NCBI GenBank assembly: GCA_963721115.1
Contig: CAVRIA010000014.1
Coordinates: 130,197 to 194,196, forward strand
Direction: 5' to 3'
DNA length: 64,000 nucleotides
DNA from: CAVRIA01 sp963721115
GTDB lineage: Bacteria > Desulfobacterota > Binatia > HRBIN30 > CADEER01
The notes below the pieces were generated by a model. It worked only from the letters and a program-made list of their open reading frames with translations. It did not search any database and was not told the DNA's origin. The position numbers and the translations under genes were made by a program. Shown here piece by piece: positions 8,814 to 16,512 of the stretch. The stretch's first letter is position 1. Each line of letters opens with the position of its first letter.

Positions 8814-9308
8814 TCACCCGCCGCGGCGGCGCCGGAAGAAGTCCTGCAGGAGGCGGCGCGCCTCGGCCGCGCACACGCCGCGGTCGACCCGAAAGCTGTG
8901 GTTCAGGCCGGGCAGCCTCGAGACGTCGACGACGCTTCCCAGCGCCCCCCCTTTCGGATCGGCGCAGGCGAAGACGACCCGTTCGACGCGCGCCTGCACC
9001 AGGGCCCCGGCACACATCAGGCAGGGCTCGACGGTGACGAACAGCTCGGTGCCCGGCAGGCGGTAGTTGTCCTGTCGCACCGCCGCCGCCCGCAGAGCGA
9101 CGATCTCGGCGTGCGCGGTCGGGTCGGCTCGTCCGATCGAGGCGTTGTGACCGCGCCCGAGGACGACGCCGTCGCGCAACACCAGGGCGCCGACGGGGAC
9201 CTCGCCGGCCGCGGCGGCCTGCGCCGCTTCGCGCAGGCACTCGCGCATGATCTCTTCGTCGGTTGCGAATTCGCGACCGCGCGGGTATGGACGTCGCTCG
9301 GAGGCCAT
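8814..9308 (-). CDS. tadA: tRNA-specific adenosine deaminase TadA
   Basis: TadA deaminates A34 to inosine in tRNA-Arg(ACG). The 164-residue protein has the zinc site H66-A-E68 (TAHAEIVAL) and P95-C96-LM-C99, with E68 the proton shuttle, and the usual VPVGALVLRDG and N-terminal helix. It is at the normal family length. The start ATG 9308 lies head to head with a small plus-strand ORF, their start codons two bases apart, so their promoters must overlap the coding regions. A guanine deaminase-like relative is less likely given the MCAGAL context. Confidence 0.93.
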   Translation of the reverse strand: MASERRPYPRGREFATDEEIMRECLREAAQAAAAGEVPVGALVLRDGVVLGRGHNASIGRADPTAHAEIVALRAAAVRQDNYRLPGTELFVTVEPCLMCAGALVQARVERVVFACADPKGGALGSVVDVSRLPGLNHSFRVDRGVCAAEARRLLQDFFRRRRGG

Positions 9309-9310
9309 GG

Positions 9311-9472
9311 ATGCTTCAGGTCGGGCAAGAAGTCGTGTTGATGTCGTTCCCCGGGCGCTTTCGCATCATCGAGGTCGAGGGACCGGTGATCACGATCGAG
9401 AACGAGCATGGCATACGCAAGAAGGTCCTCGATCGGAGCGTTCGCGTCATGCCCCCGAAGGCTGCCGCCTGA
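9311..9472 (+). CDS. Small hypothetical protein, 53 aa
   Basis: A short ORF with coding-like character: MLQVGQEVVLMSFPGRFRI opens with a VGQxV pattern typical of small SH3/KOW-like barrels, followed by IIEVEGPVITIENEHG and a basic end (RKKVLDRSVRVMPPK). I cannot assign it to a family. It is divergent from tadA, and the chosen ATG sits 2 bases beyond the tadA start; longer in-frame starts at 9263 and 9287 would overlap tadA. Confidence 0.45.
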   Translation: MLQVGQEVVLMSFPGRFRIIEVEGPVITIENEHGIRKKVLDRSVRVMPPKAAA

Positions 9473-9480
9473 GCCGACAT

Positions 9481-9646
9481 TAGCAGCCCGTTGAAAAGCA
9501 GGACGGCTACTGCGGGCGGGCCTTTTGCGCCAGCTCTTCGTTGCCGAATCCTCGACAAACCAGCAAGTTTGCCTCCGGTTCGGCGCCTCGATCTGGCGCA
9601 AGATTCCTCGCCCTCGCTACGCCACCTGTTTTTCAACGGACTGCTA
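9481..9646. repeat. MITE-like inverted-repeat element, 166 bp
   Basis: Terminal arms TAGCAGCCCGTTGAAAAGCA (from 9481) and, inverted, TAGCAGTCCGTTGAAAAACA (9646 inward) match at all but two positions. Inside are nested shorter palindromes, for example TTGCGCCAG near 9545 against CTGGCGCAA near 9593. There is no ORF of its own. The right arm supplies the TAG stop of the Nudix gene, so the element abuts or has changed the 3' end of that gene. It resembles a miniature inverted-repeat element or large REP unit. Confidence 0.65.
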
Positions 9647-10156
9647 CGGCTGCCGCACGCTCGCCAGCCGATCGAGATAGCGAAGCAGCGCCTCGATCCC
9701 GTCCGGACAGAACGGCGCGTGCTGGGTGCGCTCGAGCACCTGGTCGAGATCGAGCCACTCCCCCGACACGATCTCCTCCGCCTGCAGAGCCAGCGGACCG
9801 TCCCAGGTGCAACTGTAGACCTGGCCGTTGACACGGTTGTCGGCATCTTCGAATTGGAACGCGACGATCCCGCGCAGCGGCGCTTCCACCACGCCGACCT
9901 CCTCCGCCAGCTCGCGGCGCGCGGCCGAGTCGTAGGTCTCGCCAGCGGCGACGACGCCGCCGACGGCGACGTCGTAGTGCGAGGGGTAGACGTCCTTGGC
10001 GGCGCTGCGCAGGTGCACGAAGAGCTGCCCGCGAGAGTTGAACAGCAGGATGTAGGTGGCGCGGTGGCGCAGGCGGCGCGCCCGTACCTCGGACCGCGAG
10101 GCGCGCCCGACGACGCGGTCGTCGGCGTCGACGACGTCGACCTGCTCCTCGACCAT
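9644..10156 (-). CDS. Nudix hydrolase
   Basis: A 170-residue Nudix protein. The Nudix box matches GX5EX7REUXEEXGU exactly, from GGVVAAGE through RELAEEVGV at about residues 67-89. The N-terminal EEQVDVVDADDRVVG and RHRATYILLFN stretches resemble the isopentenyl-diphosphate isomerase-like or YfcD branch, whose members hydrolyse nucleoside diphosphate derivatives; the substrate is unknown. The start ATG 10156 overlaps the TGA of the upstream transglutaminase-like gene (TGATG), so translation is coupled. The stop codon falls inside the right arm of the adjacent repeat element. Confidence 0.85.
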   Translation of the reverse strand: MVEEQVDVVDADDRVVGRASRSEVRARRLRHRATYILLFNSRGQLFVHLRSAAKDVYPSHYDVAVGGVVAAGETYDSAARRELAEEVGVVEAPLRGIVAFQFEDADNRVNGQVYSCTWDGPLALQAEEIVSGEWLDLDQVLERTQHAPFCPDGIEALLRYLDRLASVRQP

Positions 10157-10761
10157 CACGCCTCGCGCGAGATCTCCTGAGCGATCTCCTCCACCCACTT
10201 GCTCAGGGCTTCGAGGAACTGCTTGCGCAGGCTGCGCTGGCGCGGCGTCAAGCGCGTGAGCATCTCCTCCTTGGCCTTCTCGGGGTCTCCTTCGATGCGC
10301 TCGTGGTCGTCCGCGATCACGGTCAGAACCATCGAGGACCTGCCGTCCCAGTCGTCGGTGACCGGAAAGCCGAACTCGTGCAGCCCCAGCTCCCAGGTCG
10401 CGTCGACGTCGATCCACTCGCCGTCCACCGAGATCTGCAGATAGTCATGCAGGTCGACGATCTCGTTCTTGCGCAGGAGGGCCTGCATCTCCTCCGGAAA
10501 CGGCAGCGGGGACTCGTTGAAGCGGTGCGTGCAGACCAGGTGGCGGACGGCCAGACCCGAGCGCCGGAAGAGCTCTCCGAGCAGATAGTGCTTGCCCGAG
10601 CACGACCCGCACCCGAGCTTCAGCACGTCGATCGGGTTGCGGCTCGTCGGGTAGCGATACGGAATGTCGCGTACGCGTTCGAACAGCGCGATCCGGGCGG
10701 CGAGCGGATCCCGCCCGCGGGTCCACTCCTCCAATGCCGTTCGAATGGGGTCTTCGTTCAT
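10156..10761 (-). CDS. Transglutaminase-like cysteine protease-fold protein
   Basis: A 201-residue protein starting at ATG 10761 behind AGAGAGG. LGCGSCSGKHYLLGELFRR puts a Cys at the start of a helix, followed later by VDLHDYLQISVDGEW and IDVDATWE, an order of Cys, His and Asp resembling the transglutaminase/papain-like core. The protein has no signal peptide, so it should be cytosolic. The Cys-rich CGSCSGKH could also suggest a redox role. It is translationally coupled to a Nudix hydrolase. The reaction is unknown and the family call rests on motif order only. Confidence 0.6.
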   Translation of the reverse strand: MNEDPIRTALEEWTRGRDPLAARIALFERVRDIPYRYPTSRNPIDVLKLGCGSCSGKHYLLGELFRRSGLAVRHLVCTHRFNESPLPFPEEMQALLRKNEIVDLHDYLQISVDGEWIDVDATWELGLHEFGFPVTDDWDGRSSMVLTVIADDHERIEGDPEKAKEEMLTRLTPRQRSLRKQFLEALSKWVEEIAQEISREA

Positions 10762-10841
10762 CCTCTCTGGTCTCCTTGCTGTCTCGATCGTCTCCGCACC
10801 ACGGCGGCGGGGCGGAGAATCGCACGAAACCCCGTCCGCCG

Positions 10842-11462
10842 TCAGCCTCCCAGCCGCACCGCAAACCGGGCGGCCTCCTCCGGGGTGTTCACGTTGCGGA
10901 AGGACTCCTCGGCACCCGCCACCTCCGACATCGCCGCCTCCGCCACGTACTCCGCCTTCACCTGCGGCAGGAACTCGCGCAACGCCGTCGCCCCCTCGGC
11001 CACCGCGGTCTCGATGCGCGGTCGCAGAGAAGCCGCGTACAGCGCGTGCAACGGCTCGATGTCGCCGCCCCAGCGAGGAACGATCGCCTCCTGGTCGCGG
11101 AGGCAGGAGACGAGGAAGCGGATGGGCTCGGTGCGCAAAAACGGCATGTCGCAGGCGGTCACGAAGGCGTAGGGCGTGCGGATGCGGCCGAGGCCCGCGT
11201 GCAGACCGCCGAGAGGGCCGACGCCGCGCAGCTCGTCGCGCGTCACCTCGACCGAGAAGCATGCATACTTCTCGGGCGAGTTGCTGACCACCAGGACCTG
11301 CGGAAAGCAGCGCCGCAGAAGGTCGAGCGTGCGGGCGAAGACCGTGGTGCCGTCGACGCGCAGAAACGCCTTGTCGAGGCCGCCCATTCGACTGTTTCGC
11401 CCGCCGGCCAGGATGACGCCGGCAACGCGATCGCTGAGCCAGGGGCTGGGCTGCTCACTCAT
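10842..11462 (-). CDS. mobA: Molybdenum cofactor guanylyltransferase MobA-like
   Basis: Residues 17-31 (ILAGGRNSRMGGLDK) form the nucleotidyltransferase loop of MobA, which attaches GMP to molybdopterin. DELRGVGPLGGLHAGL and VTACDMPFL (metal-binding Asp) follow in the usual order, and FRNVNTPEE is the typical C-terminal NxNTPE signature. The 206-residue length is normal. No other molybdopterin genes are nearby. The start ATG 11462 is followed immediately by the hydrophilic lead-in. A molybdopterin cytidylyltransferase is less likely given the loop form. Confidence 0.9.
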   Translation of the reverse strand: MSEQPSPWLSDRVAGVILAGGRNSRMGGLDKAFLRVDGTTVFARTLDLLRRCFPQVLVVSNSPEKYACFSVEVTRDELRGVGPLGGLHAGLGRIRTPYAFVTACDMPFLRTEPIRFLVSCLRDQEAIVPRWGGDIEPLHALYAASLRPRIETAVAEGATALREFLPQVKAEYVAEAAMSEVAGAEESFRNVNTPEEAARFAVRLGG

Positions 11463-11785
11463 GGGGGCGACAGAGAGTCCCGCGTAGCGGCACAGAGAGG
11501 AACAGAATCGGTGCGGAGCATAGAAGCGCGAAACTCGGCAGTCAAGCATCCCAGGGCCTCGGACAAAGTCCTCGGCCGGGTTCAGGGTCCAGGGTTCAGG
11601 GCACAGAAATACAGGATTTCCTTGCCCTGAAGCCTGAAGTCTGGCGTCTGAAGCCTGGTCCCGGCGACCTTGCCGGGACCCTGTCAAGCATCCCGCGCGG
11701 CTTGACCGGGCCGGTGGCGGTTCCCTATAACCGCCGTCCGAATGCCTTTCGAGAGCCGTCCACGCGGCTCGCTGCACCACCGAGC
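11463..11785. other. Intergenic region with word repeats and two hairpins
   Basis: A divergent gap between mobA and the DUF35 gene. A tract at 11577-11656 reuses gggttcaggg, ttcaggg, cctgaagcctgaagtc and similar words. TTCAGGGCA at 11595-11603 pairs with its complement at 11623-11631, and GGTCCCGGC at 11657-11665 pairs with its complement at 11672-11680. The word gtcaagcatccc occurs twice (near 11543 and 11683). No gene is visible. The hairpins are more probably REP-like than terminators, since no gene ends here. Confidence 0.55.
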
Positions 11786-12208
11786 ATGGCTGACACGTAC
11801 ACGGGACCAATTCCCAAGCCCACTCCCGAGACGCTGCCCTTCTGGGAAGCCGCCAAGCGGCACACGCTGCTCATCCAGCGGTGTGACGACTGCGCCACGC
11901 ACTACTTCTACCCGCGTCCCCTGTGCCCGGCGTGCCTGTCGCGGCGGGTGCGCTGGGTCGAGGCCAGCGGGCGAGGCCGGCTGCACACGTTTGTCATCAA
12001 CCACCGCCCGCCGCGCAATTTTCCGGTCGCCGCGCCCTTCGTCATCGGTATCGTCGAGCTCGAGGAAGGCGCGCGCATGATGTCGCACATCGTCGACGTC
12101 GAGCCGGACCCGGCCGCGATCCGCTGCGAGATGCCGCTCGAGGTCGTCTTCGAGGACATCACCGAGGAGATCACGCTGCCGAAGTTCCGGCCCCGGAAGG
12201 AACCATGA
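11786..12208 (+). CDS. DUF35 zinc-ribbon/OB-fold protein, thiolase partner
   Basis: A 140-residue protein with the rubredoxin-like zinc ribbon (RCDDCATHYFYPRPLCPAC, four Cys) followed by an OB-fold (GRGRLHTFVINHRPP, PFVIGIVELEEGARMMSHI). Such proteins bind thiolase-fold enzymes and acyl-CoA and are nearly always next to them. Here the stop overlaps the start of a thiolase-like gene (ATGA at 12205-12208), which supports a stable complex acting on CoA thioesters, for instance in degradation of branched or sterol-like side chains. ATG 11786 is the start that gives the standard N-terminus. Confidence 0.88.
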   Translation: MADTYTGPIPKPTPETLPFWEAAKRHTLLIQRCDDCATHYFYPRPLCPACLSRRVRWVEASGRGRLHTFVINHRPPRNFPVAAPFVIGIVELEEGARMMSHIVDVEPDPAAIRCEMPLEVVFEDITEEITLPKFRPRKEP

Positions 12209-13368
12209 CGAACGACTCGAGACGGCTGCGCGGCTCGGCCGCGATCGCCGGGGTAGGCGAGTCGGATCAGCTCGGGCGCCTGCCCGACAAGTCGGCCCTG
12301 CAGCTCCACATGGAGGCGACGCACAACGCCCTCGCCGACGCCGGCCTGCGCAAGAGCGACGTCGACGCGGTGTTCACCTCGGGCCGCAACACGGCCAACG
12401 ACCTCCCCGAGTACCTCGGCATCCGGCCGCGCTTCGTCGGCGGGACGCAGGTCGGCGGCTGCTCTTTCCTGCTGCACGTCGAGCACGCCATGGCGGCGAT
12501 CGCCGCCGGCTTGTGCGAGGTGGCGCTGATCACGCACGGCGAGAGCGGCTACTCGCGTATCGCCATGCCGGCGCCGCGCTGGGGCAGCGACTCCACGAAC
12601 AATCAGTTCGAGCTCTGCTACGGCACCTCGGGTCCGCCGACCGGCTACGCCTTCGCCGCCACCCGCCACATGCACGAATACGGAACCACCAGCGAGCAGC
12701 TCGCCGAGGTGGCGGTGGCGACGCGCAAGTGGGCCGCTCTCAACCCGAAGGCGTACGCGCGCGATCCGATCACCATCGACGACGTCCTCGGCTCGCGCCT
12801 CATCGCCTGGCCCTTCCATCTCCTCGACTGCTGCCTGGTCACCGATGCCGGCGGCGCCGCGATCGTCACCTCGGCGGAGCGCGCCCGCGACCTGCCGAAG
12901 AAGCCGGTCTACGTGCTCGGCAGCGGCGAGTGCGCCACGCACCAGATGGTCAGCCAGATGCCCGCGTACGACCGCTGGGACGCCGCGCAGGTGGCGGGCG
13001 AACGGGCCTTCCGCATGTCGGGGGTGAAGCACGCCGACATCGACGTGGCGCAGTTCTACGACGCCTTCACCATCGTGCCGATCCTCGCCCTCGAGGCGCT
13101 GGGGTTCTGCGGACGCGGCGAAGGCGGGCCGTTCGTCTCCAACCAGCGCACGGCCCCGGGCGGCGACTTCCCGATGAACACCAACGGCGGCGGCCTCTCC
13201 TACACCCACACCGGCATGTACGGGATCTTCACCATCATCGAGGCGGTGCGCCAGATGCGCGGCGAGTGCGCAGCGCGCCAGGTGGCGGGAGCGAAGACGG
13301 CGATCTGCCACGGCACCGGCGGCATCTGGAGCGCCGCGGCGACGCTGATCCTCTCGACCGAGCGGTAG
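12205..13368 (+). CDS. Thiolase-like acetyl-CoA acetyltransferase (SCP-x/lipid-transfer type)
   Basis: A 387-residue thiolase-superfamily protein. QVGGCSFLLHVEHAMAAI carries the N-terminal active-site Cys region, NTNGGGLSYTHTGMYGI the NxGG and His region, and ICHGTGGIWSAAATLIL the C-terminal loop. In this SCP-x-like subgroup the canonical GHP is altered, and such members with DUF35 partners act as beta-keto-thiolases or aldol-lyase-like enzymes. The gene is coupled to DUF35 by a 4-base overlap. Substrate unknown; a side-chain degradation role is inferred from homologous gene pairs. Confidence 0.85.
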   Translation: MTNDSRRLRGSAAIAGVGESDQLGRLPDKSALQLHMEATHNALADAGLRKSDVDAVFTSGRNTANDLPEYLGIRPRFVGGTQVGGCSFLLHVEHAMAAIAAGLCEVALITHGESGYSRIAMPAPRWGSDSTNNQFELCYGTSGPPTGYAFAATRHMHEYGTTSEQLAEVAVATRKWAALNPKAYARDPITIDDVLGSRLIAWPFHLLDCCLVTDAGGAAIVTSAERARDLPKKPVYVLGSGECATHQMVSQMPAYDRWDAAQVAGERAFRMSGVKHADIDVAQFYDAFTIVPILALEALGFCGRGEGGPFVSNQRTAPGGDFPMNTNGGGLSYTHTGMYGIFTIIEAVRQMRGECAARQVAGAKTAICHGTGGIWSAAATLILSTER

Positions 13369-13437
13369 GACGGGGCGCGCACTCTCGCCGGCGAGCCGCC
13401 CGAGCCGCCTTCGTTTGCGACCGCCATCGCCTGTGCT

Positions 13438-13761
13438 ATGGAAGGCCCCGTGCCACGGGGAGTCCTGGTCAACGGTTATCGCTTGTTCCTGCGTCTCGGC
13501 GACAAGGTGAGTCACCGCGACTATCGGGAATGGGGCGATGGCACCGTGGTCGAGGAGATGACCTCGACCGTACAGGGCGGCACGTGTCTCGTCCGCATCC
13601 AGTTCCAGGACGGCCGCCAGCGCACGTTCAGCAACGACCTGGACGCGGAGACCTGCTGCTACTACTTCGGTGTCCGCAAGTACTGGGACGCTGACGAAGG
13701 GGCCTTCGACCCGCGCCGCGTCCAGCGCGCGCCCAACCGGCGGCGCCTGACCGGACGCTGA
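13438..13761 (+). CDS. Hypothetical protein, DUF3553-like
   Basis: A 107-residue cytosolic protein. LRLGDKVSHRDYREWGDGTVVEEM resembles the short DUF3553 beta-barrel pattern (GDxVxHxxxxxWGxGxV), followed by CLVRIQFQDGRQRTFSNDL and a CCYYFGVRKYW segment. The C-terminus is basic and probably disordered. No function is known. It converges with the minus-strand pair at 13777, only 15 bases away, and no terminator is seen between them. Confidence 0.6.
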   Translation: MEGPVPRGVLVNGYRLFLRLGDKVSHRDYREWGDGTVVEEMTSTVQGGTCLVRIQFQDGRQRTFSNDLDAETCCYYFGVRKYWDADEGAFDPRRVQRAPNRRRLTGR

Positions 13762-13776
13762 ACGGCGCGGGCGCCG

Positions 13777-14364
13777 TCAGGCCTGCGCCCGCATCGCCTC
13801 CCAGGCGGCGATGCCCTGCGGCGAGAGGAACTCCTGGATGTAGCGGCGCAGGGCGCCGAGCGCCTTGCGCTGGCTCTCGAAGAGGTCCTCGCGCACCCAG
13901 TCGGCGTCGATCCAGCAGTCGAACGAGGGGTTGTCGCCCAGCGCCAGCTCGAGAATTCGCTGGCCGATCGGCGTGCCGGTGATCAGCAAACGGATCGTCC
14001 GCCCGGAATCGATCACCGCGCCGCGCGCATAGCGAGGCAGGGCGATGCGTTCCTTGATGCGCTCGCGGTCGCGAGCCGGAAACGGCTTCTCCGCCAGCTG
14101 CACGTAACCCCATCCACCTTCCGGCGGGTTGGCCTCGATCAGCAGCTTCATGTTGAGATCGGTGAGCCGAGAGCGCGCCGTCTCCTGATCGAAGCCGGCG
14201 CCGGCCCGGAAGAAGCTCGCGCCGGCGACGTTGGCGGGCGGGGGCGCCTTCTCCCGCTGCTTGTCGCCGGTCTCGACCCACCATCGATCGTTGACCGCCG
14301 GTGCCTCCGCGTCGCCTTCCCCCGTCTGCTCCGGCGGCGGCTGACCGCGATCGCCTGGACTCAT
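13777..14364 (-). CDS. Unrecognised protein, partner of small zincin
   Basis: I do not recognise this 195-residue protein. Residues 1-50 are Pro/Gly/Glu-rich and probably disordered. The rest looks folded: DLNMKLLIEANPPEGGWGYVQL, RIALPRYARGAVIDSGRTI, LLITGTPIGQRILELALGD and DNPSFDCWIDADWVREDLF, ending in helices. It has no signal peptide or membrane segment. Its ATG 14364 overlaps the stop of the upstream HEMGH gene (TGATG-type overlap at 14361-14364), which makes a two-gene unit very likely. No catalytic motif is evident; a substrate-binding, inhibitory or regulatory partner of the peptidase is possible. Confidence 0.55.
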   Translation of the reverse strand: MSPGDRGQPPPEQTGEGDAEAPAVNDRWWVETGDKQREKAPPPANVAGASFFRAGAGFDQETARSRLTDLNMKLLIEANPPEGGWGYVQLAEKPFPARDRERIKERIALPRYARGAVIDSGRTIRLLITGTPIGQRILELALGDNPSFDCWIDADWVREDLFESQRKALGALRRYIQEFLSPQGIAAWEAMRAQA

Positions 14365-14798
14365 GCCGCCGCCTTGCGCTTCGTGCGGGCTCGGTTGCGC
14401 GCCAGGCCGCTGGTCGCGGCACCGTTGCCGTTGACGATGCTGCGCTCCATGCGGGCCGCGAACGTGTCGGCCTTGCGCTCCGCGTCGGTCCAGAAAACGT
14501 AGTGCCCCATCTCGTGATAGACGGCGTTCACCCACTGCCACTCGGAGTTGTACTTGCGGCCCTTCTTCCAGTTCTCGGGATGAACGAGATGGATCTTTCC
14601 GTTTTCGTACGTCCTGCCGGCTGTGTGCCCCCAATCGAGGTACTCGAACCATTCCACCTTGGGGCGCTTCAGCCGGTAGAAGCGACAGATCTCCGTGATG
14701 GCCTTGTTGAAGTTGCCGATCTTGTGTTCGCGGAAGAACGCCGTGAGCAGTCGGTTGATCGCGCGCCGATCCTTCACTGATGGGACGATCATATGCAT
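14361..14798 (-). CDS. Small putative zinc metallopeptidase (HEMGH)
   Basis: A 145-residue protein with NAVYHEMGHYVFWTDAE at about residues 92-108, a classical HExxH zinc site, followed by ERKADTFAARME. This Glu...A..FA pattern is like the third-ligand helix of ImmA/IrrE-type peptidases, though more closely spaced. The N-terminus (INRLLTAFFREHKIGNFNKAIT) is helical and the C-terminus is a basic tail. It is richer in Lys, Asn and Tyr than its neighbours, and an AT-rich stretch lies upstream, suggesting different ancestry. A clear sigma-70 promoter (14838-14866) and GGAGG before ATG 14798 support expression. The substrate is unknown. Confidence 0.65.
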   Translation of the reverse strand: MHMIVPSVKDRRAINRLLTAFFREHKIGNFNKAITEICRFYRLKRPKVEWFEYLDWGHTAGRTYENGKIHLVHPENWKKGRKYNSEWQWVNAVYHEMGHYVFWTDAERKADTFAARMERSIVNGNGAATSGLARNRARTKRKAAA

Positions 14799-14837
14799 CG
14801 AAAAGCCTCCGCTCCTGCCAGAAAACCAGGACCCGGA

Positions 14838-14866
14838 CGATAGTGTCCGGCCTTTGCCTTGTCAAC
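14838..14866 (-). promoter_or_regulatory. Sigma-70 type promoter of the zincin operon
   Basis: On the minus strand a perfect -35 box TTGACA (14866-14861) is separated by 17 bases from TATCGT (14843-14838). The predicted start of transcription near 14830 leaves a leader of about 30 bases containing GGAGG before ATG 14798. This is the best promoter match seen in the window. Confidence 0.65.
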
Positions 14867-15007
14867 TGCGCGCCGCAGTCCACAAAAGGCGGGTTTCGAC
14901 TCACTTTTCACTATAGATATTAATAGTTTATATGATATTCCTAGAACCAACACGAGATGCGGAGCGAGCCTGGATTGTGCGGCTGGCGTCGGCTATCATC
15001 CCTCGCC

Positions 15008-15838
15008 ATGTGGCCGATCCTCGTCAAGCTCGGACCTCTGACGATCTATAGCTACGGCACCATGATGGCGATCGCCTTTCTGGTCGGCGGATGGCTCGTC
15101 GGACGGGAGATGGATCGGCGCGGGCTGCCGGGCCAGCTGGCCTCGAACATGGTCTTCTGGGCGGCGGTGGGCGGCATCGCCGGCTCGCGACTGTGGGCCT
15201 TGGCGGCGGACTGGCAGGCGGTGCTTCGCGATCCCATTCACATGATCTTCTCGGGCTCCGGCTTCGTCTTCTACGGCGGGCTGGTGGGAGGAACGGTCGG
15301 CGTCACCCTGACGATCTGGCGCAACGGCCTGCCATGGCTGTCGGTGGTCGATTGCATCGCCCCGACGCTCGCCCTGGGTCACGCCATCGGACGGATCGGC
15401 TGCCAGCTGGCGGGCGACGGCGACTGGGGCAAGGTGTCGAACCTGCCATGGGCGATGGCCTACCCGAATGCGATCATCGGCTGGAACTACCCGCCGGGCG
15501 TTCGTGTGCATCCCGCGCCGGTCTACGAGATGCTGGCGTACCTGGGGATCTTCGCGCTGCTGTGGGCGGTACGGAAGCGCCCCCACGCGGACGGAAATCT
15601 GTTCTGGTGGTATCTGGTCCTCGCCCCCGGCGCGCGCTTCCTCATCGAATTCGTCCGCATCAACCCGCGCGGGCTGTTCGGCCTCACTGAGGCTCAGCTC
15701 TTCAGCCTGCTGCTCATGGCGATCGGGGCCGGTCAGCTGTGGCTCAACTCACGCAGCGCCAGCGCCCGGCGCGCCGCTCCGCTTTCGGACGCGATCGCCG
15801 AGCCGTCGGACGAGAGCACGCAACCGGTCCGGCAATGA
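15008..15838 (+). CDS. lgt: Prolipoprotein diacylglyceryl transferase
   Basis: Lgt moves diacylglycerol from phosphatidylglycerol to the lipobox Cys of prelipoproteins in the inner membrane. The 276-residue protein has several membrane segments and the family blocks: GPLTIYSYGTMMAIAF near the N-terminus, GFVFYGGLVGG, HAIGRIGCQLAGDGDWG (the Lgt signature with the essential Arg), HPAPVYEML and ARFLIEFVR. ATG 15008 gives the standard start MWPILVKLGPL. The stop overlaps the ATG of the TlpA-like gene. The predicted lipoprotein at 25 kb is a possible client. Confidence 0.93.
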   Translation: MWPILVKLGPLTIYSYGTMMAIAFLVGGWLVGREMDRRGLPGQLASNMVFWAAVGGIAGSRLWALAADWQAVLRDPIHMIFSGSGFVFYGGLVGGTVGVTLTIWRNGLPWLSVVDCIAPTLALGHAIGRIGCQLAGDGDWGKVSNLPWAMAYPNAIIGWNYPPGVRVHPAPVYEMLAYLGIFALLWAVRKRPHADGNLFWWYLVLAPGARFLIEFVRINPRGLFGLTEAQLFSLLLMAIGAGQLWLNSRSASARRAAPLSDAIAEPSDESTQPVRQ

Positions 15839-16512
15839 GGCGTTGGATCCTTCCGGGGTTGCTGCTGATCGGGGCGTTGGGTGCGGTCGCCTTCCTGCAG
15901 CACCTGCAGCGCCGGCCGGGGATCGGCTACGCCGCCCCCGATTTCGATCTGCCCGACCTGACCGGCAAGCGACACTCCCTGGCCGAGTATCGCGGCAAGG
16001 TCGTGTTCCTGAATCTCTGGGCGACGTGGTGCCCGCCGTGCCGGGAGGAGATGCCGGCGATGGAACGCCTCTACCAGCGGCTCGAGGGGCGCGATTTCGT
16101 CATGCTCGCCGTGAGCCAGGACGAGCAAGGCGCACAGGCCGTCGCTCCATTCGTCGAGCAGATGAACCTGAGCTTCACCGTCCTCCTCGACCCCGAAGCC
16201 AGCATGTCTCCGCGCTACGGCGTGACCGGCTACCCCGAGACCTTCGTCATCGACCGCGACGGCCGGGTCATCGAACACACCATCGGGCCGGCGGATTGGG
16301 ACACCGCCGCGTACCTGAGCTACTTCACCGCGCTCCTCGACCAACAAAAGGCTAGGGGGTTATGGGGTTGGGTTGTTACGCTGTTCGTCCGCCCCATCCA
16401 ACAGCGTAACAACCCTAACAGCCAACAACTCTGTCCTCAAAAGGTGGCGCCGATGCTGAAGTGCACGCGTCCGATGCTCTCGTTGTGCCGGCGGTCGAGC
16501 TTGAAGCCGTAG
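15835..16512 (+). CDS. TlpA-like thiol-disulfide oxidoreductase, stop probably lost to an indel
   Basis: A signal anchor at residues 5-20 (ILPGLLLIGALGAVAF) places the thioredoxin domain in the periplasm. The active site is WATWCPPCREEMP and the cis-Pro loop is TGYPETFVIDRDGRV. Such proteins reduce cytochrome c apoproteins or other thiols. The domain is complete by about residue 173 (FTALLDQQK). After that the frame runs on through a hairpin and into the bamA end. One extra A in the AAAA at 16346-16349 would give a natural TAG at 16353, so the true end is probably there. The start ATG 15835 overlaps the lgt stop. Confidence 0.87.
   Translation: MRRWILPGLLLIGALGAVAFLQHLQRRPGIGYAAPDFDLPDLTGKRHSLAEYRGKVVFLNLWATWCPPCREEMPAMERLYQRLEGRDFVMLAVSQDEQGAQAVAPFVEQMNLSFTVLLDPEASMSPRYGVTGYPETFVIDRDGRVIEHTIGPADWDTAAYLSYFTALLDQQKARGLWGWVVTLFVRPIQQRNNPNSQQLCPQKVAPMLKCTRPMLSLCRRSSLKP
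16367..16419. terminator. Long hairpin between convergent tlpA and bamA
   Basis: The arm GTTGGGTTGTTACGCTGTT (16367-16385) pairs with AACAGCGTAACAACCCTAAC (16400-16419) around a 14-base loop, with one bulge. It sits 18 bases before the bamA stop and just after the predicted natural end of tlpA. No clean T-run follows on either strand, so bidirectional termination is inferred from its position between converging genes. Confidence 0.5.
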
